Part shown: piece by piece, positions 51,115 to 60,859 of the stretch
Position numbering within the stretch: the stretch's first letter is position 1
Layout: each line of letters starts with the position of its first letter
Assembly (NCBI GenBank): GCA_036786445.1
Contig: DAIQRD010000001.1
Coordinates: 1-64,000, forward strand
Direction of reading: 5' to 3'
DNA: 64,000 bases
Origin: JAAZMF01 sp036786445
Lineage (GTDB): Bacteria > Bacillota > Limnochordia > DTU087
Made by a program: the position numbers and the translations under genes
The notes under the pieces: generated by a model
Database searches by the model: none
Told to the model about the DNA's origin: nothing
What the model saw: the letters and a program-made list of their open reading frames with translations, nothing else

Positions 51115-52579
51115 TGGTATGCACCTCCATACGGGGCTGCCTCGGTGCCACAGAGGCCTGCTGCTGGTAGGCATGGCCCACTCTCAAAACTGTAGATTCA
51201 TCGAAGGGCTTGCCCAGAATCTGCATGCCCAGGGGCAAGCCTTCCCTTGTATAACCACAGGGGACAGCTAAAGCCGGTACTCCCGCAAGATTGGCCACAC
51301 TAGTGTAGATATCCGACTGGTACATAGCTATTGGCTCTTCTAGCTTATGCCCCAAAGGAAAAGCTGCTGAGGGGGTAGCCGGAGACAAGATCACATGGCA
51401 CCGACGGAAGACCTGCTCCAGATCTCCTTTGATCAATGTGCGCACCTTCTGAGCTTTCCCATAGTGGGTGGCGTAGTTTTCTGCCTGCAAGACAGCGGTA
51501 CCCACTAGAATGCGTCGTTTAGTTTCGGCCCCAGATTGCCCCCGAGTCTTGATAAACATAGAAACCGTATCTCGTGCTTCAAAATCCCTTTTGCCCAACC
51601 GCACTCCGTCAAAACACGCTAGGCTAGAGCTAATCTCCGCCGAGGCCAGTAGATAGAAGCAAGCCATGGCATATTCTGCGTGGGGCAATGAGATCTCTTC
51701 AACGCGGGCACCTAGGGATTCTAGAATATTAGCCACCCCAAAGAGCGCTTCCTTTGCCTCAGAATCAGCCAATCTAGCAACAAATTCTTTGGGCAACCCT
51801 ATAACCATGCCAGTTATGTCTCCCGTTAGGGCTGACTCATAACTCCGTAGATCTGATCTTGCAGAAGTGGGGTCTTTACTATCCCAACCGGCAATAGCCT
51901 GGAGCATCAAGGCGGCATCCCTGACATCTCGAGTCAAGGGACCTACATGATCCATGGAGGGAGCCGCAGGAATTAATCCATAGCGGGAAACAAGGCCATA
52001 CGTGGGCTTGAGGCCTACGACTCCACAAAAAGCCGCCGGCTGTCTAATGGACCCTCCGGTATCAGATCCTAGGGCCGCGATGGCCTCTCCCGCAATCACG
52101 GCAGCAGCAGAGCCTCCGCTGGAACCCCCAGGCACTCGAGACAAATCCCAAGGATTGCGTGTAGGGTGAAACTGGGAGTTCTCAGTGGATGAACCTAGAC
52201 CGAATTCGTCCAGATTAGTCTTGCCCACAATCACTGCCCCTGCTTGCTTGAGTTTGGCCACCACCGTGGCATCAAAGGGGGGCACGTAATCTTCTAAGAG
52301 CCGGGAAGCACAAGTAGTCCGCATTCCGGCAGTGGAAATATTATCCTTTATGGCTATGGGTATTCCACACAAATCGGCTTTGCCACCTTGAGCTAGCAAG
52401 GCATCAGCCCTCTTGGCAGCAGCCATGGCCTCATCTCGGCTAAGGGTAAGATAGGCGCCAACACTATCGTCCACTTGATCAATCTGGGAATATATAGATG
52501 CCACGATTTCCTGGGAGGTTACTTCCCTAGTCCGTAGCAGATCTCTCAAATCGTGGATGGTCATCTGATTTAGCTGCAT
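51107..52579 (-). CDS. gatA: Asp/Glu-tRNA amidotransferase subunit A
   Basis: Amidase subunit releasing ammonia from glutamine for GatB. 490 residues. The Ser-cisSer-Lys triad is visible: Lys in GIPIAIKDNISTAG, cis-Ser in RVPGGSSGGSAAAV and the nucleophile in LGSDTGGSIRQPAAFCG. It overlaps gatB by 8 nt and follows gatC, forming gatCAB. Confidence 0.98.
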   Translation of the reverse strand: MQLNQMTIHDLRDLLRTREVTSQEIVASIYSQIDQVDDSVGAYLTLSRDEAMAAAKRADALLAQGGKADLCGIPIAIKDNISTAGMRTTCASRLLEDYVPPFDATVVAKLKQAGAVIVGKTNLDEFGLGSSTENSQFHPTRNPWDLSRVPGGSSGGSAAAVIAGEAIAALGSDTGGSIRQPAAFCGVVGLKPTYGLVSRYGLIPAAPSMDHVGPLTRDVRDAALMLQAIAGWDSKDPTSARSDLRSYESALTGDITGMVIGLPKEFVARLADSEAKEALFGVANILESLGARVEEISLPHAEYAMACFYLLASAEISSSLACFDGVRLGKRDFEARDTVSMFIKTRGQSGAETKRRILVGTAVLQAENYATHYGKAQKVRTLIKGDLEQVFRRCHVILSPATPSAAFPLGHKLEEPIAMYQSDIYTSVANLAGVPALAVPCGYTREGLPLGMQILGKPFDESTVLRVGHAYQQQASVAPRQPRMEVHTNG

Positions 52580-52628
52580 CTAACTCGCCTCCTCATCACA
52601 GATAGCTGCATTACAGATACCCGCACAG

Positions 52629-52922
52629 CTAATCCTCCTCAATAATCCGGGGCACTCGAAAATAGCCGTCCACTACCTCGGGACCGTTGGCCAATGCATC
52701 TGCCTTTGGTAGCGATGCAATCACCTCATCCTCCCGCAATACACCGGACTGGACTATGGGATAGATGGTGGGCGAAATCCCCTCAGTATCCACCTGCTGC
52801 AGCTGCTGAGCGATGTCCATGATGTGGGAGATCTGATCAGGGAAAGCTTTTTTCTCCGCCGCGGTTAACCCCAAGCGGGCTGTCACGGCCAGTTCTTCAA
52901 CGTCCTGCAATGTCATTTTCAT
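52629..52922 (-). CDS. gatC: Asp/Glu-tRNA amidotransferase subunit C
   Basis: Small belt subunit that wraps GatA and GatB. 97 residues. It shows VEELAVTARLGLTAAEKKAF near the start and the C-terminal LRED and GPEVVDGYFRVPRI. It overlaps ligA by 4 nt, and the GatA ATG lies 49 nt downstream. Confidence 0.95.
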   Translation of the reverse strand: MKMTLQDVEELAVTARLGLTAAEKKAFPDQISHIMDIAQQLQQVDTEGISPTIYPIVQSGVLREDEVIASLPKADALANGPEVVDGYFRVPRIIEED

Positions 52923-54964
52923 TTGATTATTCCCTCCAACATACCATCTAGATCGGCTTCCGTCAAAACTGGGATCTCAAGCTCCACAGCTCTAGTATAC
53001 TTGGAACCAGGATCCGCACCGGCTATAACATAATCAGTGCTACGGCTTACTGAACTGGTCACCTTACCCCCTAGAGAGCGCACTAATTCAGCTGCCTGCT
53101 GCCGTGTGTAATGGTCTAAAGTGCCGGTTAAGACTACTGTTTTGCCAGCAAAAGGACTGGGGATTGCAGTAGTCGCGGGCTCGGAAGCTGCTTCTGACAT
53201 CCTCACCCCAGCCTTCTCCAAGCGCTGAATCACCTGCCGGTTCTGGGGCTCTTCCATGAAGGTGATCACACTTTCCGCTATCTTATCCCCAATCAAGGGC
53301 ACTTGCTGCAGCTCTTCCCGGGAAGCCGCCATAATATTCTCCATGGTCAAAAAGTGAGTGGCTAGCTCCCTGCCAGCGGCTTCACCAACTAGGCGAATCC
53401 CCAAGGCATATATGACCCTTGCCAAGGGGCGAGACTTACTGGCCTCGATGGCTGCCAAGATATTCTCCACTGATTTCTTGCCCATTCTAGGCAATTGCTG
53501 TAGAGCCGTACTGCTCAGAAAGTATAGATCAGCTGGGTCTTTGACCATATCACCCTCCACCAGCTGACCCACTAGAGCCGGTCCCAAACCCTCTATGTCC
53601 ATTGCCCCCCGGGAGGCGAAATGCACTAAACCCTCTGCTAATTGGGCGGGGCAGGCAGTGCCTACACACCGAGTCACCGCTTCCCCAGGCAAGCGCTGCA
53701 CCTCGGCATTACAAACGGGGCAATGATCGGGAATGGTAAAAACAATCTCCTTGCCAGTGCGTTTGGACTCCACTGGCTTAACGATCTCAGGGATCACATC
53801 ACCCGCCTTCCGGATGATGACCGTATCCCCGATCCTGACATCTTTGGCCCTGAGCACATCGGCATTGTGTAAGGTCGCCCTACTGACGGTAGAACCAGCT
53901 ACCTCCACTGGCCTGAGTAATGCCAATGGAGTCAAAGCCCCGGTGCGCCCCACCTGGACGATGATATCCTCTACTATGGTAGTTGCCTCCTCCGCCGGAT
54001 ACTTAAATGCCATAGCCCAGCGGGGACTCTTACCAGTGGCTCCCAGAGCGGCTTNNNNNNNNNNNNNNNNNNNNNNNNNNNNNNNNNNNNNNNNNNNNNN
54101 CAGAAGATGCAATCCCAAAGGGATGAGCTCATCCCTTTGGGATTGCATCTTCTGACAGTAATCCCACACAGCGGTGATATCTGGGCATCTTTCAATGAGG
54201 GGGTTTACCCTAAATCCTACTTCCTGTAGGTATTGGAGCACTTGCCAATGGGTTACCAGGTCCAAGCCTTCAAAGAAACCCAGGGCATACATGAACACAT
54301 TCAGGCGACGGGATGCAGTAACCTCAGGATCCAGTTGACGCAAAGAACCGGCAGCAGCGTTGCGGGGATTGGCAAACAAGGACTCACCCACTTCCCCGCG
54401 CCGTCGGTTCAGCTCATCAAAGGCCTGGCGGTCCATATAGGCTTCACCCCGGACTTCCATTACAGGCGGTAGATGACTCCCCCTCAGCCGCAGAGGGATA
54501 CTGCTGATGGTTCGCAGGTTGTGGGTGATATCCTCCCCCCGTTCCCCATCTCCTCGGGTGGCCCCCCGCACCAACACCCCGCCCTCATATGTCAAGGATA
54601 TGGCTAGGCCATCGATCTTCGGTTCCACTACGTACGACACTAGAGCCCCGGACCATCGCTGCACCCGCTCATGGAAATCCCAAAGCTCCTTCTCGGTAAC
54701 GGCGTTATCTAAGCTAAGCAGAGGTAAGCGATGCTTCACCTGTCCAAACCCAGCCACAGGTCTGCCGCTTACCCGCTGAGTGGGAGAATCGGGTTGTATG
54801 AGCTCGGGATAAGCTGCCTCTAGATCCCGCAAACGGCGCAGCAGTTGATCATATTCGGCATCAGCGATCTCTGGACTATCCAATACATAGTAACGATAAT
54901 CATGGTAACGCAGCTGTTCACTCAAAACAGCAATCTCTTGTCGAACCTCTTCTAATCTTTTCAT
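52919..54964 (-). CDS. ligA: NAD-dependent DNA ligase (interrupted by an N gap)
   Basis: Seals nicks in duplex DNA using NAD. The NTase domain starts at LSEQLRYHDYRYY and has the catalytic Lys in VEPKIDGLAIS. The OB-fold, the four-Cys zinc finger (CPVC and CVGTACPAQ), helix-hairpin-helix repeats and a C-terminal BRCT domain follow. A 46-N gap removes the region that should hold the EIDGVVVK motif, and the sequence next to it is a fold-back palindrome. ATG 54964 follows GAGGGG; the open frame runs to 55030. About 682 residues as drawn. The normal order pcrA-ligA is broken by dacF on the other strand. Confidence 0.93.
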   Translation of the reverse strand: MKRLEEVRQEIAVLSEQLRYHDYRYYVLDSPEIADAEYDQLLRRLRDLEAAYPELIQPDSPTQRVSGRPVAGFGQVKHRLPLLSLDNAVTEKELWDFHERVQRWSGALVSYVVEPKIDGLAISLTYEGGVLVRGATRGDGERGEDITHNLRTISSIPLRLRGSHLPPVMEVRGEAYMDRQAFDELNRRRGEVGESLFANPRNAAAGSLRQLDPEVTASRRLNVFMYALGFFEGLDLVTHWQVLQYLQEVGFRVNPLIERCPDITAVWDYCQKMQSQRDELIPLGLHLLXXXXXXXXXXXXXXXXAALGATGKSPRWAMAFKYPAEEATTIVEDIIVQVGRTGALTPLALLRPVEVAGSTVSRATLHNADVLRAKDVRIGDTVIIRKAGDVIPEIVKPVESKRTGKEIVFTIPDHCPVCNAEVQRLPGEAVTRCVGTACPAQLAEGLVHFASRGAMDIEGLGPALVGQLVEGDMVKDPADLYFLSSTALQQLPRMGKKSVENILAAIEASKSRPLARVIYALGIRLVGEAAGRELATHFLTMENIMAASREELQQVPLIGDKIAESVITFMEEPQNRQVIQRLEKAGVRMSEAASEPATTAIPSPFAGKTVVLTGTLDHYTRQQAAELVRSLGGKVTSSVSRSTDYVIAGADPGSKYTRAVELEIPVLTEADLDGMLEGIIK
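54055..54100. other. Assembly gap of 46 N inside ligA
   Basis: Unknown bases within ligA, at the position where the conserved PYEIDGVVVK region should be encoded. The gap size may be an estimate. Confidence 0.95.
54101..54154. repeat. Perfect 54-nt palindrome at the ligA gap edge
   Basis: Arms of 27 nt (beginning CAGAAGATGCAATCCC) are exact reverse complements with no loop. The right arm encodes the normal LigA segment QKMQSQRDE, while the left arm translates as LIPLGLHLL, which does not match LigA. It directly abuts the N gap, so it is best explained as a fold-back assembly or library artefact rather than real DNA. Confidence 0.85.
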
Positions 54965-55187
54965 AGGCAAATCCCCTCTTTTCAACACTGGGGCATGAAA
55001 GGCCATCGAACCCATCTGGCCACATGCCACCCCACTCTAGCCTGACCGGTCTGCAGCAAGGTTTTCTGCATAGTGTTCAAGGTGGGAGACTATTAATGTC
55101 ATAGAACTTCACGCTTGAATACGACCCCGGCGAAAATCACTGCCCCGGGATGGGGAGTTCATCGGGCAAAGGAGAGTGGCGTCCAAT

Positions 55188-56420
55188 ATGTATATCACAA
55201 GGCGGCGGCTATATAACATCCTGGCCATCATGGGAGTATCGCTAGCATTGACAATCTGGGCAGTCCTTTACCTACCAGTTATTCGTCCCGTGTGGATTGC
55301 CACTTATTGGGAACCAGAATTCGAGTATTTGCCCGACTATACCAAAGGTCCCCAACTCGGCGCTACCAGCGCTATTCTGCTGGAAGCCACCACTGGCACC
55401 GTGCTCTATGCCAAAAACGAGCATGTGCGCCGCCCTCCGGCCAGCACCACCAAGATCCTCACAGCCCTGTTAGCCTTGGAGGACGGCAACTCCCAGGACA
55501 TCGTCACCATCAGCCAGCGAGCTGCCGGGGTTAGGGGCTCTAGTGCCCGCATCTCCCCTCGCCAACGCCTACCTTTGAGTGATCTCCTATACGGCCTACT
55601 GCTGCCCTCCGGCAATGATGCAGCGGTGGCCATAGCAGAGCATCTAGCAGGCTCCGAAACCGCCTTCGTTCGGAAAATGAACACCCGGGCCCATGAACTC
55701 GGAGCCCTAAACACCCATTTCGTCAATCCCCATGGTCTAGACAATCCGGACCATTACTCCACAGCCTTTGATCTGGCCATGATTACTCGGGTAGCTTTGC
55801 TGTATCCACAATTTGCCGAAACCGTGGGCCAAACCCAGCATAGTGCCAATTTCGATGGCGCCCGCTGGTCTTGGAATAATACCAATCAGCTGCTCTTTTC
55901 CTTCGAAGGAGCTGAAGGAGTGAAGACCGGTACCACCAGTGGGGCAGGCCATTGCTTAGTGGCCGCTGCTTCCAGGGACGGCCGCCGACTCATCAGTGTT
56001 GTCCTAGCTAGTCGCAACCGATGGCAGGATTCCGCCAGTCTCTTGGAGTACGGGTTCCAGGAGTTCCATCTCTTGCCTTTGGCCCAAAAAGGGCAAGCCC
56101 TAGCTAGTATCGCCGTTCAGGGAGGCCTCTATCAAGAGGTGACTGCCCTAGCCGCCAAGACCGTTCACAAAGTGGTACGCAATCCCCATGTCGATGACAT
56201 CCGCTCCCATATGATCATTGAAAAAACGACTGCCCCCATTCGCAGGGGACAGAGAATCGGAGAAGTGCGGTTCACTCTCAATGACGGGTTAGTCGGCCAA
56301 GTCCCCTTGGTAGCAGCCAACCACGTGCCTCGGGCTACACCGTTTCATCGACTACTCCATAGGATACGCAACTTTTTTACAATTTCTCCAGCGGGGTATA
56401 ACCAGCTAGAAACCGCTTGA
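55188..56420 (+). CDS. D-alanyl-D-alanine carboxypeptidase (PBP5/DacF family)
   Basis: Low-molecular-weight PBP that trims the terminal D-Ala of peptidoglycan stem peptides. About 411 residues. It has an N-terminal signal/anchor (residues about 8-30) and the S11 peptidase motifs STTK (Ser86-Lys89), SGND (Ser141-Asn143) and KTGT (from Lys246). A C-terminal PBP5-like domain follows. ATG 55188 is used; a GTG at 55176 sits too close to the GGAGA site. Spore formers have vegetative (DacA) and spore (DacF, DacB) forms; this one cannot be assigned. Its 3' end overlaps pcrA tail to tail by 44 nt. Confidence 0.93.
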   Translation: MYITRRRLYNILAIMGVSLALTIWAVLYLPVIRPVWIATYWEPEFEYLPDYTKGPQLGATSAILLEATTGTVLYAKNEHVRRPPASTTKILTALLALEDGNSQDIVTISQRAAGVRGSSARISPRQRLPLSDLLYGLLLPSGNDAAVAIAEHLAGSETAFVRKMNTRAHELGALNTHFVNPHGLDNPDHYSTAFDLAMITRVALLYPQFAETVGQTQHSANFDGARWSWNNTNQLLFSFEGAEGVKTGTTSGAGHCLVAAASRDGRRLISVVLASRNRWQDSASLLEYGFQEFHLLPLAQKGQALASIAVQGGLYQEVTALAAKTVHKVVRNPHVDDIRSHMIIEKTTAPIRRGQRIGEVRFTLNDGLVGQVPLVAANHVPRATPFHRLLHRIRNFFTISPAGYNQLETA

Positions 56421-58581
56421 TACCTTGGTTAGGAAAGGCGACAGCCACGATGGTGTCAGCCCCTTGCCCACTAACGGATATGACGGTCCCTTCCCCAAAA
56501 TGGGAGTGTTTGACCTTGCTGCCTGTCTCCAGATCTGCGATCAAAGTGGTCCCATCTGCTGTAGTCTCTCTGCCTGGCTGTGGTTGTCTAGTACGCTCCA
56601 CGGGAAATCGCAATACCTTACTCTTGTCACTTCCACCCCGCTCTTGCCCAGCATCCTCCTGCCCCAGCTCTTCCACATAATCCTCGGGAATCTCCTCGAC
56701 AAAGCGGGATATGAAATTTTGACTTGTTGACCCATACAGCGTGCGTAGCTGGGCACAGGTGAGGTACAGAGTCTGCATGGCCCTGGTGATGCCCACATAG
56801 CACAACCGTCTTTCTTCTTCTAGCTCTGCCGGTTCCCATAGGGAACGGCTGTGGGGGAAGACGCCTTCCTCCATACCAACCAAAAAGACAACGGGAAACT
56901 CCAAGCCCTTGGCGGCATGCAAAGACATCATCACAACCGCATCGGCAACATCATCATACAGATCCACATCGGCAACTAGGGCCACATGCTCCAAGAATCC
57001 TCCCAGGTCCGCTTCTGGGGTCTCTTCCTCATACTGCTTTGTCACGGACAGGAACTCCTTCAAGTTCTCTATACGGGCATCAGCCTCAGGGGTGCGTTCC
57101 CCCTGTAGTTCAACCAGATACGTGGTGTCTTCCAGCACCGCTTCGGTCATGCGGGTCAAGCTTACATTGCCCAGCTTTGCCCTGAGGCCCTCCATAAGCT
57201 CCTTAAACCCCCGCAGGGCATTGATAGCTCGTCCGCCCAGGCCGGGGATTGCGTCCAAATCATCTAAAGCAGCATATGGGCTGACATCATTCTCCAAAGC
57301 GAAAGCTTCTAAACGCCCTAGAGTAGCATCTCCGATACCCCGCTTGGGCACATTGATCACCCGTCGCAAGCTATACAGATCCGCCGGATTCTCCAGCAAG
57401 CGCAAGTACGCTATGAGATCCTTGATCTCTTTTCTTTCATAGAAACGCAAGCCCGCGACGATGGCATAGGGTATCCCCCGCCCCATGAATTCTTCTTCGA
57501 ATGTCCTGGATTGAGAGTGGGTCCTGTATAAGATGGCAAAATCCTGATAATCTTTGCCCTCTTTCTTCAACCTCTGGATCTCACTAGCCACAAACCGGGC
57601 CTCCTGCCGCTCATCGCTGGCTTTGTACAGGAAGATAGGGTCGCCCCCGGCTTGCTCTGTCCACAGCTCTTTGTCCTTGCGTCCTAAGTTGTTGGCAATA
57701 ACTTCGTTAGCCGAGTGCAGGATCTTCTCCGTGGATCGGTAATTCTGCTCCAATTTAACTGTCTTTGCATCGGGGTAGTCCTGCTCAAATTCCAGGATAT
57801 TGCGAATATCGGCGCCCCGGAACCGATAGATGCTCTGATCAGCATCACCTACAACACAAAGGTTACGATATTTACTGGCCAGCAAATTGATGAGTACGTA
57901 CTGGGCGTGGTTAGTGTCCTGGTACTCATCCACAAGAATATAGCGGAATCGCTCCTGATACCAACCCAGCACCTCGGGCTGTGTACGGAATAGCCTGACT
58001 GTGGCCATGATCAGATCATCAAAATCCATGGCATTGGCTGCCACCAATTTGCGTTGGTATTTGCCATAGATGCGGGCAATGGTCTTGTCCCAAAAGTCCC
58101 CAGCCTGTTGCGAATACTCCTCAGGGCTCATCAATTCATTCTTAGCTCCACTGATGGCATTTAGGGCTGCCCGGGGTTCAATGCGCCGGGTATCGAGATC
58201 TAGCTCCTTAATAGCTTCCTTGACAACACTTAACTGGTCTGCTGTATCAAAAATGAGGAAATTCCGCTCATACCCAACCTTGTTGGCCTCCCGTCGCAGG
58301 ATCTGCACACAGGTGGAATGAAAGGTAGCCACCCAAACCTGCTCCCCCAAGGGACCCACTAGCCTGGCGACCCGCTCCTTCATTTCCTTAGCTGCCTTGT
58401 TGGTAAAGGTAACGGCTAGAATAAAGTAAGGGGGTACACCCCTAGCTGAAATCAAATGGGCAATCCGATAGGTTAGTACCCGAGTCTTGCCACTGCCCGC
58501 TCCCGCCACTACCAATAGCGGACCATCGCCATGTAGAACAGCTGCTTTTTGCCTAGAATTAAGAGTACTGAGAATATCCAA
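56377..58581 (-). CDS. pcrA: ATP-dependent DNA helicase PcrA
   Basis: SF1A 3'-5' helicase for repair and rolling-circle replication. Walker A GAGSGKTRVLTYR, motif II ILVDEYQDTN and motif III GDADQSIYRFRGAD are visible, and the C-terminal Tudor-like domain (GSKVKHSHFGEGTVISV) is present. About 735 residues, the normal length. TTG 58581 lies about 7 nt after GGAGGGAG; the open frame runs to 58602. It is the last minus-strand gene before the histidine operon. Its 3' end overlaps dacF on the opposite strand. Confidence 0.97.
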   Translation of the reverse strand: MDILSTLNSRQKAAVLHGDGPLLVVAGAGSGKTRVLTYRIAHLISARGVPPYFILAVTFTNKAAKEMKERVARLVGPLGEQVWVATFHSTCVQILRREANKVGYERNFLIFDTADQLSVVKEAIKELDLDTRRIEPRAALNAISGAKNELMSPEEYSQQAGDFWDKTIARIYGKYQRKLVAANAMDFDDLIMATVRLFRTQPEVLGWYQERFRYILVDEYQDTNHAQYVLINLLASKYRNLCVVGDADQSIYRFRGADIRNILEFEQDYPDAKTVKLEQNYRSTEKILHSANEVIANNLGRKDKELWTEQAGGDPIFLYKASDERQEARFVASEIQRLKKEGKDYQDFAILYRTHSQSRTFEEEFMGRGIPYAIVAGLRFYERKEIKDLIAYLRLLENPADLYSLRRVINVPKRGIGDATLGRLEAFALENDVSPYAALDDLDAIPGLGGRAINALRGFKELMEGLRAKLGNVSLTRMTEAVLEDTTYLVELQGERTPEADARIENLKEFLSVTKQYEEETPEADLGGFLEHVALVADVDLYDDVADAVVMMSLHAAKGLEFPVVFLVGMEEGVFPHSRSLWEPAELEEERRLCYVGITRAMQTLYLTCAQLRTLYGSTSQNFISRFVEEIPEDYVEELGQEDAGQERGGSDKSKVLRFPVERTRQPQPGRETTADGTTLIADLETGSKVKHSHFGEGTVISVSGQGADTIVAVAFPNQGIKRFLAGYTPLEKL

Positions 58582-58642
58582 AACAAAACTCCCTCCGGTC
58601 AACTCTCGCCACGGCCTGGCTTTACTAGAATTCGCTTACCAT

Positions 58643-59329
58643 CTATGATCTTCTAGACTTCAGCTCTCGGAACACTGCCCCTGGGTCTGTGCCCTTCTCT
58701 ACCATTAGAACCATGCTGTGGTAGTAAAGATCGGCTAATTCGTAAACCAACTCATCCAAACTGGGGTTCTTGGCAGCGATGACAACTTCAGTAGCCTCTT
58801 CCCCAATCTTCTTCAGAATCTTATCTAACCCCTGGGTGAAGAGGTAATTTGTGTACGATCCCTCCACAGGGCTTTGCTTGCGATTCTGCACAACTTGGAA
58901 AAGCTCCTGGATGATGCTGGGTGAACCCTTACCATATACTGCTTCAGGATCGAAAGTGGCCTCTTGCTCGTGGGTGGAGGCGATGGGCACTGGGCTATTA
59001 CCACTCTCTATTGGGTTATGGAAACAAGACCGATAGCCCTCGTGGCAGGCTCCAGCTCCAGCTTGCTCCACTTGGATTAACAGAACATCAAAATCACAGT
59101 CGGCGGTGACGCTCTTCACTGTTTGATAGTGGCCGGAGGTCTCCCCTTTTTCCCATAGCTGCTGCCGACTGCGGCTCCAAAACCAGGTCCTGCCTGTCTG
59201 CAGGGTCTTATCCAAGGCTTCCCGATTCATAAACGCCATCATCAAGACGTCACCCGTCTCATGATCCTGAACAATAGCTGGAATCAACCCGTTTTCCCGA
59301 AACTTTAGTTCTGACATATCCACCGTCAT
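58643..59329 (-). CDS. hisIE: Bifunctional phosphoribosyl-AMP cyclohydrolase/ATP pyrophosphohydrolase
   Basis: Steps 3 and 2 of histidine synthesis. The N-terminal HisI domain shows LMMAFMNREALDKTL, the metal site DCDFDVLLIQVEQAG and the Cys motif CHEGYRSCF. The HisE domain starts near SPSIIQELFQVV and has KKIGEEATEVVIAAKN and ELADLYYHSMVLM. 228 residues, a normal fusion size. Last gene of the his operon; it precedes pcrA. An in-frame ATG at 59317 is a possible alternative start. Confidence 0.97.
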   Translation of the reverse strand: MTVDMSELKFRENGLIPAIVQDHETGDVLMMAFMNREALDKTLQTGRTWFWSRSRQQLWEKGETSGHYQTVKSVTADCDFDVLLIQVEQAGAGACHEGYRSCFHNPIESGNSPVPIASTHEQEATFDPEAVYGKGSPSIIQELFQVVQNRKQSPVEGSYTNYLFTQGLDKILKKIGEEATEVVIAAKNPSLDELVYELADLYYHSMVLMVEKGTDPGAVFRELKSRRS

Positions 59330-59351
59330 TTCCCCCTTCTTGACTTGGTGG

Positions 59352-60122
59352 TCAAAGCCGCATGGGTATACCTCGATCCATCAAGTATTCCTTTACCTGC
59401 CGGATAGAGTAAATCCGATAGTGAAAAACTGATGCTGCCAATATGGCATCCACTTGACCTACTAGAAACGCATCCCGAAAGTGCTCCAACTCACCGGCAC
59501 CGCCGGAGGCGATTATGGGCAGGGGCACTGCGTCCGCCATGGCTCGATTTAGCTCGTTATCATAGCCATCCCGGGTCCCGTCTGCATCCATGCTGGTCAG
59601 CAAGATCTCGCCTGCCCCCAGTTCATATGCTTTTGCTACCCATTCATAGGCATCTAGACCTGTTGGTATGCGACCACCTCGGGCATAAACTTCCCAGTGG
59701 CACGCTGTTGCAGAACCTTGGTGGCGTTTGACATCCACTGCTACTATTATTTTCTCGCGCCCAAAGGCCTGGGCTGCCTCTTTGATCAGATTAGGATTCT
59801 CCAAAGCAGCTGTATTCACAGATACCTTGCTAGCACCGGCCCCCAGTAGTGTTTCTATATCTGTGACGGTCTTGATCCCGCCACCAACTATGAGGGGGAT
59901 GCTGATAGCCTGGGCCGTCTGGCTGATACTATCAGTCATTGCCCTACGCCCTTCATGGGATGCGGTTATGTCCAAGAACACGATCTCGTCTGCACCGGCC
60001 TCGTCATAGAAGACGGCCTGCTCAACGGGATCTCCTACATCCTTGAGAGCACCGAAATTAACGCCTTTTACGACTCGGCCATCCCGCACATCCAGGCAAG
60101 GAATTACTCTTCTTGTGGACAC
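59352..60122 (-). CDS. hisF: Imidazole glycerol phosphate synthase, cyclase subunit
   Basis: HisF cyclase, which uses ammonia from HisH to build the imidazole ring. 256 residues, a (beta/alpha)8 barrel. Catalytic Asp residues are in VIPCLDVRDGRVVKGVNF (strand 1) and IIVAVDVKRH (strand 5), and phosphate sites are in VGGGIKTVTD and ASGGAGELEH. It overlaps hisA by 19 nt. No hisH lies in the operon. Confidence 0.97.
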   Translation of the reverse strand: MSTRRVIPCLDVRDGRVVKGVNFGALKDVGDPVEQAVFYDEAGADEIVFLDITASHEGRRAMTDSISQTAQAISIPLIVGGGIKTVTDIETLLGAGASKVSVNTAALENPNLIKEAAQAFGREKIIVAVDVKRHQGSATACHWEVYARGGRIPTGLDAYEWVAKAYELGAGEILLTSMDADGTRDGYDNELNRAMADAVPLPIIASGGAGELEHFRDAFLVGQVDAILAASVFHYRIYSIRQVKEYLMDRGIPMRL

Positions 60123-60859
60123 TCATCATCCCACCCTTCGGCTGCTTCAATGGCCTCTTCCAAAGTAAAACGGCGACTATAGAGGGCTTGACCTGTTATG
60201 ACTCCAACGATCCCAGTATCTTGAAGTCGAGCAATGGCCCTGATGTCCTCCAGGCTGCTCACCCCTCCACTGGCGATAATATCCACACCGGCACTGGTCA
60301 TCCTCGCCAAAGCCTCCAAGTTAGGACCAGTGAGCATGCCATCTCGGGCAATATCTGTAAAAATGATCTCTCTGACTCCCAGTTCACCCATCTGGCGGGC
60401 CAACTCCAAGGCATCCATCTCGGTGTTATCCACCCAGCCTCTTACAGCTGCGCGACCATCCCGGGCATCAATCCCAGCAATAATCCGGCCAGGATACAGC
60501 TCACAAGCCTTAGCCACCAGTTCTGGTTCTTCACAGGCCACAGTGCCTAGGATGGCATATTCCACTCCCGCAGATAGGATCAGCTCAATAGTCTCGAGAT
60601 TCCGAATGCCGCCCCCCACTTCCAGGGGTATGTCCACAGCTGCGGCAATGGCTCCGATCACATCCAGATTGGCCGGTCGGCCGGTGAAGGCACCATCTAG
60701 GTCCACTATATGGAGCCGCTGGGCTCCCCCTTGCTGAAAGCCCAAAGCCACTGCCACCGGCTGATGGGAGTATATTGTTTCTCGATGGCTTTGACCTTGG
60801 AGCAAGCGCACGCAGCACCCCCCCCTAAGGTCAATGGCGGGTATCACCTGCAATGTCAT
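60104..60859 (-). CDS. hisA: ProFAR isomerase (HisA)
   Basis: Amadori isomerase of the fourth histidine step. 251 residues, half-barrel repeat structure. It shows VIPAIDLRGGCCVRLLQG, IVDLDGAF, VGGGIRN and FTDIARDGMLTGPN, with the general acid and base Asp residues in DLRGG and DIARDG. It is followed by hisF with a short overlap and preceded by hisB. Confidence 0.97.
   Translation of the reverse strand: MTLQVIPAIDLRGGCCVRLLQGQSHRETIYSHQPVAVALGFQQGGAQRLHIVDLDGAFTGRPANLDVIGAIAAAVDIPLEVGGGIRNLETIELILSAGVEYAILGTVACEEPELVAKACELYPGRIIAGIDARDGRAAVRGWVDNTEMDALELARQMGELGVREIIFTDIARDGMLTGPNLEALARMTSAGVDIIASGGVSSLEDIRAIARLQDTGIVGVITGQALYSRRFTLEEAIEAAEGWDDECPQEE

Noticed and set aside
53974..54195. Minus-strand ORF crossing the N gap in another frame
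   Set aside because: It is a product of the fold-back palindrome and the N run inside ligA.
55021..55110. Possible sigma-F or sigma-G promoter for dacF (GCATA near 55070, GAATA near 55116)
   Set aside because: The -10 sequences at the required spacing match poorly, so I could not support it.
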